A stretch of 64,000 nt of DNA from positions 9,610,001 to 9,674,000 of the forward strand of contig NW_025791658.1 of NCBI RefSeq assembly GCF_921293095.1. Direction: 5' to 3'. This document shows, one piece after another, positions 58,851 through 64,000 of the stretch (position 1 is the stretch's first letter; each line of letters begins with the position of its first letter). This stretch comes from Ischnura elegans. Its lineage: Eukaryota; Arthropoda; Insecta; Odonata; Coenagrionidae. The notes beneath the pieces are model-generated. The model did no database searches. It had not been told where the DNA came from and was given only the letters and a program-made list of their open reading frames with translations. The translations under genes and the position numbers were made by a program.

Positions 58851-59039
58851 GTGGCTCAAAATAGATTCTCTTGAAGTGCACGTGCAGTTCTTGGTACTGC
58901 GTGCCCTCAGGGGCGTTCTGCTAAATATATTGAAAACATTTCTTCCGTATCTTCCCCTCCGTCTAAGCGTGTTGTGTCTTCTGTCTAATACGCCTCGGAG
59001 GAGGAAGGCTTGCGACTGCAAGATGTAAAGTAAATAATA

Positions 59040-59671
59040 GGGTAGTTTCCTTCATCAAAGAAAACGAAAGGCATTGATTGCGATTAGTTACCCACCATTA
59101 GTGTATACACAATATACAAATTATTTGGTTTTAGAAATCCCAGGTTAGACGAATGGCAATGGTCAATTTTAACCGCATTTGAAAAATGCTAGATTGATGC
59201 CACTCCACGTTACGTCACAGGGACCTAGTTTCTATACGAGTGGATAGGAGTTTTAGATCGTTTGAGATTACCAATGTATGCATGAGGCACAGAGCTCAGG
59301 GATATATGTCTTAATAATCACCTTTAAAACTGCCTATGGTCGGAAAGTTTCCTTCTTTTGATAAGGTTTTTATAATCCTTATTGAAGCCATGGGCTACCC
59401 GCTACCTGCTAGCAGCCTCCATCGCAGCGAAGCACATACCCGCGCCCCAAGGTCACCTCACACGGCGACAGCGGGAATCAGAATGACGTTACGCGGGGTT
59501 TTCCCAGCATTCATACTTAACCGTCGCGTTTTCGCGCGCTTGAAGATTTTAACTTTTCAATTAATAGATTATTTTTTTAAATTAAATATCGTCATTTAAA
59601 AATCTAAGAGCGTGAAATGCGTACTCAAGAAGTCTTTCAATTTAGACAATAAAAATAATAGAAAACCACCC
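59040..59671. mobile_element. TA-flanked MITE, copy 3 (complete)
   Basis: The ends GGGTAGTTTCC and (complement) GGGTGGTTTTC are flanked by TA on both sides (59038-59039 and 59672-59673). 632 bp in the orientation opposite to copy 1 at 40029. Shares TCACAGGGACCTAGTTTCTA and CGTCGCGTTTTCGCGCGCTT with the other copies. No ORF. Confidence 0.85.
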
Positions 59672-59944
59672 TATTGTTGAATATGGAGTAATAAAATGTT
59701 TCTTCCCCCATTCACTACGTTCACAGAGATATAAAAGTGAACCAAGGATACGATATTATGAATGATACAATCGTTTTAATTTTGAGTCAAAACCCATATT
59801 TTTTCCATCGTCTTGAACCAATCGTTCTGTCATTTTCATGTAGCGAACATGACTTGACTTCAATTACACACTCATTAAGTACTCTGGTGGCAGTCGTAAA
59901 TTTTATTTTTATGATTATAATGAAGGCCTATCGAATGTTGTATG

Positions 59945-61076
59945 AAAGCAAGATAATCTGGCGTTCCTCAGGGTAGTGTCATTGGCCCACTCCTATTCCT
60001 TCTTTATATAAACGACATTGGCGAAGTAGTGCAGAGTAGTTACGATTATTTGCAGACGACGCTGTAGTTTACAGAGAAATCCGTTCCAGCAAAGATATAA
60101 ATGAACTAACGAATGACCTTGCTGCTATCCAAGCTTGGTGCGATGCTTGGCAGTTAGAATTAAATTTGGAAAAATGCGTCGTAATGAATATCTGGAAGAA
60201 GAATAACTCCCTACAGCGTAACTATATCATTCGGGGCACCCAATTAGAGACTGTTGAATCCGTGAAATAACTAGGGGTTAGACTCAGTAATGATCTATCG
60301 TGGAATAAACACATTCAAGAAATAACCGGTCAAGCTAATCGTAAAATGGGTTTTGTTATAAGAATATTAGGAAAGTGCGACGACAAAGTGAGAGAAATTG
60401 GCTACTTTTCCCTCGTTAGACCACATTTGGAATACGCTGCCAGTGTTTGGGACCCTCATGAAAAAGGCTTAATAACAGAGTTAGAACGCGTGCGAAGAAG
60501 AGCTGCCAGGTATGTGAAAGGTCGATACGATAGTCTTGTTAGTGTAACTGACCTCTTAGATAAACTCGGATGGGAATCTCTGTCGTGCCGTAGATTAGAT
60601 TACCGTAGAGTACCGGACCGTAGATTGAAATATAGACTAAACCTTTTAGATAAATTCAAGAGCAGTGTCTTTCCTGACGAAGTTAACCATATCTTGCGGA
60701 CGCCAACGTACTACGGAAGATCAGATCATATAAATAAAATAAGAGAGATAGATTGCAGAACAGACAGATTCCGAATGTCATTTTTTCCACGATCAATAAG
60801 AGATTATAACGGCAGCAATAGAACTCGTAAATAAATTGCATGACTTGTAGTGTAGCCTACTAACCTATGTAAAACTTAATGCATGTTTCTGAAATTCTAT
60901 TCTATATTCTATTTCTAACAGCATATAGTAGTATAGTTTGTTATTATACGGGACGTTTTTTGGACGGTGTGGTATGCATGTGGGAGTCAAAATGCATGCT
61001 GCATGCTGGTGATTGATCACCCCCTGCCAAACACCCTAGAGGTGGCTCGCAGGGTATTAAGTAGATGTAGATGTAA
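59945..61076 (+). mobile_element. CR1/L2-like LINE, 5'-truncated
   Basis: Begins within the reverse transcriptase at [20 protein letters not shown] (from about 59950), then [14 protein letters not shown] (YADD-type catalytic box), a LEYAASVWDPH block and an RRAARYVKGRYDS tail, as in CR1/L2/Jockey-like enzymes. The frame changes just before the FADD box (near 60045) and a TAA interrupts at about 60267-60269. A clean run follows at 60346-60834. The 3' UTR carries ATTTCTAACAGCATATAG and ends in GTAGATGTAGATGT repeats. It is dead but moderately young. Confidence 0.85.
60346..60834 (+). pseudogene. LINE reverse transcriptase carboxy-terminal part
   Basis: 162 codons open to TAA: GFVIRILGKCDDKVREIGYF, PHLEYAASVWDP, ERVRRRAARYVKGRYDS and a final PRSIRDYNG. 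This is the region after the catalytic palm of non-LTR reverse transcriptases, including the conserved W-P (WDP) and R-R-A-A-R motifs. The tandem DYRRVPDRRLKYR suggests a small local duplication. It is not an independent gene. Confidence 0.8.
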
Positions 61077-63202
61077 CTCTTATAGCATTAAGTCAGCACA
61101 TTTAATATGCTTTTACAAATGCTTTCTTGAGAATCTTTATTAGGACGCTGAATTTCAATTCCAAGGTAGTATGGTAAGGAAAATCTTATTTTTTGAGTAT
61201 GAGATGAAATTAGAGGAACATATTTCGATATTTTCGCGAAAAAATATCGTACTCTCCGTGTGTCGCACCGACTACCTTAACTTTGCTGTTCCAATCCTCT
61301 ATGCTCACAATGGCCATCGCTTTAATTTCAGATTTTTGTGACCGTTCATTTAGCTAATCAGTAGCTGGTTGGAAGTTCCGGCCGGAAGTCTGCAAATAGT
61401 TGATGCTGCGCAACTTGGCCATTTGAATTATTTCTGCCTTCATTTGCGACTTCCGTTGAATTTGATTTTTTACGCAATTTTTTTCTTTTTCCGCCCTTCA
61501 TGAAACGGATGATTTGAGGAGATGGTTGTATTGGTGAGGGAAAGAAAGAAAACCTTCGAAGAAATCGCCGGAAATTGCGACTCTGGGAAACTGAAAAAGC
61601 GCTTTTCGGCTTGGCGCAAATATATTGGAAGGGTGACTTTGAATTTACAGTTTGAATGTTTTCATTCCAATTTTACCGGTATTCCGAAAAATTAGATTAA
61701 AGCGTTTTTTTAAGACTCGCCGCGGTCGTCACCTTTTATTAAAGCTTGCTTTATCTAATTTTCACGTTGGTGGCCCGAGAAGGAGTTAGGGTGGGAGGGT
61801 GGCCAAAGAGTGAGGGGGGGTTTAGAAGATTTCTCGGAATCAGGAAACGAAATACAATTTTCGAATTAGATTTGAAGTTGTTGAAGTTCTGAATTTCCTC
61901 GTTATTTTGTTCTCCTCTGGTAGCATGCACGCACGCACATGCCTTACTGCTCGGGCCTTTTATTTTATTACTGCTGCCTAATTGACGCGAGTGTCGGAAA
62001 ACATTGATCAGAAATGGCGAGTGTTGGCTCTAATCCCAGCGTTTTATTTATTTTTTTGCTGGAGATGCCCAAGTATTGCAGCCGCACCATATATTTCAGG
62101 TCAGCCAGTTCTGAATCATAAATTACTAATTTCGGATAAGACTTTCGTAATCAGATTATTTTTCTCGGCTGCATCCACATATCTTATACTTTTAGCCTCC
62201 AACGGGTACCTTTTTTCGTTCATGGTTGCAGTAGACCACTCTTATGTCATGACAGATTTTGGTTCGGAGCCTAGTTTGTAGATGACATGATGCTGCAAGG
62301 AGCACAATTTAATATTACTGGCTACTCTGAAGTTTATTGCTTTGATAGAAATAGTGAATTCGAATTATAAACGGAGAACGGTCTCTAGTCGTGGCATTTT
62401 TCGTAGGAGTTACCCTAAGTGAGCCTAATTATCTGTAGCAATCAGGACGAAGCGACCTTCAATAGTTTCCCCTCTTTTCTTTTGACTGGTGATAGGTGTA
62501 CTCAGGCTTTCAAGCGATATAGCAGACATGCTGTTGCATCATCCTCCTCCTCTCAGAAAGTAGTTTGTGATTGTAGTGTATACTTTCGATAGGTTGCTAC
62601 GAAAATGAGTTTTCTCATCTAAGACTAGTCCTTTTAGAAGTCACTTAGCTGATTCGTGGATTTTTTTCTAAGTCGTAATATTGATAAGTATGAGCATATA
62701 GTAAGTATATATAGAGAGCTCACCACACGTACAAAAATCGTATACGTTTTTGGTGTAGTTCTAGAGCGATTAACCAGATGTCACTAGAAGAATTTTGGCA
62801 ATTTTTTTAATTTGCTCGTTCCACAAGTCTAAAAATATATTCTGAAGCAGAAAGAGTTGCTACATTAAGTGGAGACATTAATTATTCGATTTTGTTTATA
62901 ACAATTGTTATAAAAAATATTTTCTCAAATTTCGGCTAGTTACTTGACTTTTCCGAGTTTATATTCCTAATCCATTTTCCGGCAGACTGTTCTTAGTATA
63001 AAGTTGAAACTTGCAGGTAATGTTCATAGCACATTATTTTCCATACTAGTAAACTTTAATTTGTTCATAACTCAGTTTCAACGTTGTTATGTGTGTTTAT
63101 ATATCTTTCGGACGATAAATTTGGAATTTTGCAGGGTAAAAATCAATCGCCTGCTAACTTTCGTATCTTACGATATAGGCCAATATATGCTGCATATGAA
63201 AT
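61077..63202. other. unassigned
   Basis: AT-rich to mixed DNA. The ORF at 61982-62281 is hydrophobic but has no recognisable family. Confidence 0.25.
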
Positions 63203-63280
63203 TTGGAAAAAACTATAAATTTATTTTTGGTGAAAGAATTGCAACTTTATTTCGATTACAAAGGGAGTTATGCATTTTTA

Positions 63281-63460
63281 ATGGCCGCACCTCGTCAGGC
63301 TTTCCTTACTGGCCTGGGTCTACGCAGAAAGCTCCCGCCTCCTAAGGAGTTCGTTTTGCCATCAGATAGGTTGGCGAGGCGAGGGTTTTGTTTTGACGAG
63401 GAAGAGATTTTCCGTGAGGGAAGATCTTTTCGCTTCAAAAGACAATATAAATCTTATTGA
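63281..63460 (+). CDS. candidate small basic ORF, unrecognised
   Basis: From TTTTTAATGGCC the frame reads MAAPRQAFLTGLGLRRKLPP and later ARRGFCFDEEEIFREGRSF, 59 codons to TGA. The mix of Arg-rich and acidic stretches is unlike the AT-rich neighbourhood, so an exon is possible. No domain is recognised and no promoter is visible. Confidence 0.25.
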   Translation: MAAPRQAFLTGLGLRRKLPPPKEFVLPSDRLARRGFCFDEEEIFREGRSFRFKRQYKSY

Positions 63461-64000
63461 TGGTCATCACATCGTTGAACGATCAACATATCGAATGAAA
63501 TACATTTCGCGTAGGGTGCTTCAGAACTTCAGATAGGAAATACCTCACTTTGGTGAAGTGTAAATGCCATTTACAACACCAAGTGCCGGAATATTACAAT
63601 TAAAAGGGAATGCGAGATTGGATCTCTACACTGAACAACAATGCACTGTTTGCCTTTCGCTAACGGTCATAGCCTCTTCACCACAGTTGGTAACTAAAGC
63701 TTAGAAGTATTTGGTAATGAATTCATAAGCGCGCAGGTTCAAACGAACACAAAGAGGTATGGATCAGCAGTAGCATTTTTGGGAATAGGGGTGGTCGGTG
63801 ACCTTGATTTGTTTGCTCGATAGCGGGATGAGTAATGGCCCATTCTGTTACCACGTCGAAAATGGAAAGGTTTCTTTCGGCTGTACCAGTTTTCTACTTC
63901 AGGTCTTACGTATGGGGCCGGGGATAATCTAATGCATGTTTTTGTCTTTCCTTCAGACCTTATTCTGATCATAGTTGTGATAATCGTCGTCTCGTCAATA
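63461..64000. other. unassigned window end
   Basis: No recognised feature. A minus ORF at 63739-63972 has no domain. Confidence 0.25.

Overview
The window reads as nuclear DNA of a multicellular animal, most likely an arthropod, although no host gene is recognised well enough to name the organism. It is mostly AT-rich, with a few GC/CpG-rich islands, introns with GT..AG borders, and a very dense load of transposable elements: PIF/Harbinger, hAT, piggyBac, pogo/Tigger, RTE and CR1/L2-like LINEs, a Copia fossil, tRNA-derived SINEs and hammerhead-like Penelope-type tails. No rRNA, functional tRNA, CRISPR array or bacterial-style operon was seen.

Layout. 1-9277: hAT-type fragments and MITEs (127-384, 1381-1499, 2101-2209), a 1.7-kb hAT-like element with an 8-bp target duplication (5397-7094) that carries a 5'-truncated RTE LINE, then a GC-rich island (7103-7800). 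9281-19840: a 10.6-kb PIF/Harbinger element with both of its genes: a plus-strand DDE transposase (9414-13031) and a convergent minus-strand Myb/SANT-like gene (16946-19620). It has itself been hit by two hAT MITEs, an internally deleted piggyBac and a decayed LINE. 19888-23098: a 3.2-kb element with CATAGATC ends and an 8-bp duplication, containing an almost perfect 433-bp inverted repeat. 23160-24136: an inverted, internally deleted copy of the same Harbinger family.

24137-40028: mostly unassigned DNA with a 2.6-kb Tigger element (27593-30172), a second RTE fragment (30590-30830), a palindrome with SINE pieces (31561-32012), a cysteine-rich ORF (33924-34175) and a hairpin MITE (38001-38225). 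40029-50040: copies of a TA-flanked MITE, hairpin MITEs, Penelope/hammerhead-like tails (one with a 12-bp target duplication at 43839-44080), and SINE and duplicated segments. 51406-56285: a non-autonomous Harbinger-like element with a 26-bp terminal repeat and TAG duplication. It contains an RTE fragment and a broken Copia-type retrotransposon, and it sits between two short ORFs that could once have shared a bidirectional promoter. 56289-64000: a GC-rich island, another MITE copy, a 5'-truncated CR1/L2-like LINE (59945-61076) and unassigned sequence.

How it works together: the only genes with a clear functional link are the Harbinger pair. Known Harbinger systems need both the DDE nuclease and the Myb-like DNA-binding protein. 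Everything else looks like independent insertions of different ages, so target duplications and nesting give a relative history. I found no new biochemical pathway. The least-explained signals are the 433-bp foldback, the hammerhead-like tails and the possible promoter split by an insertion.
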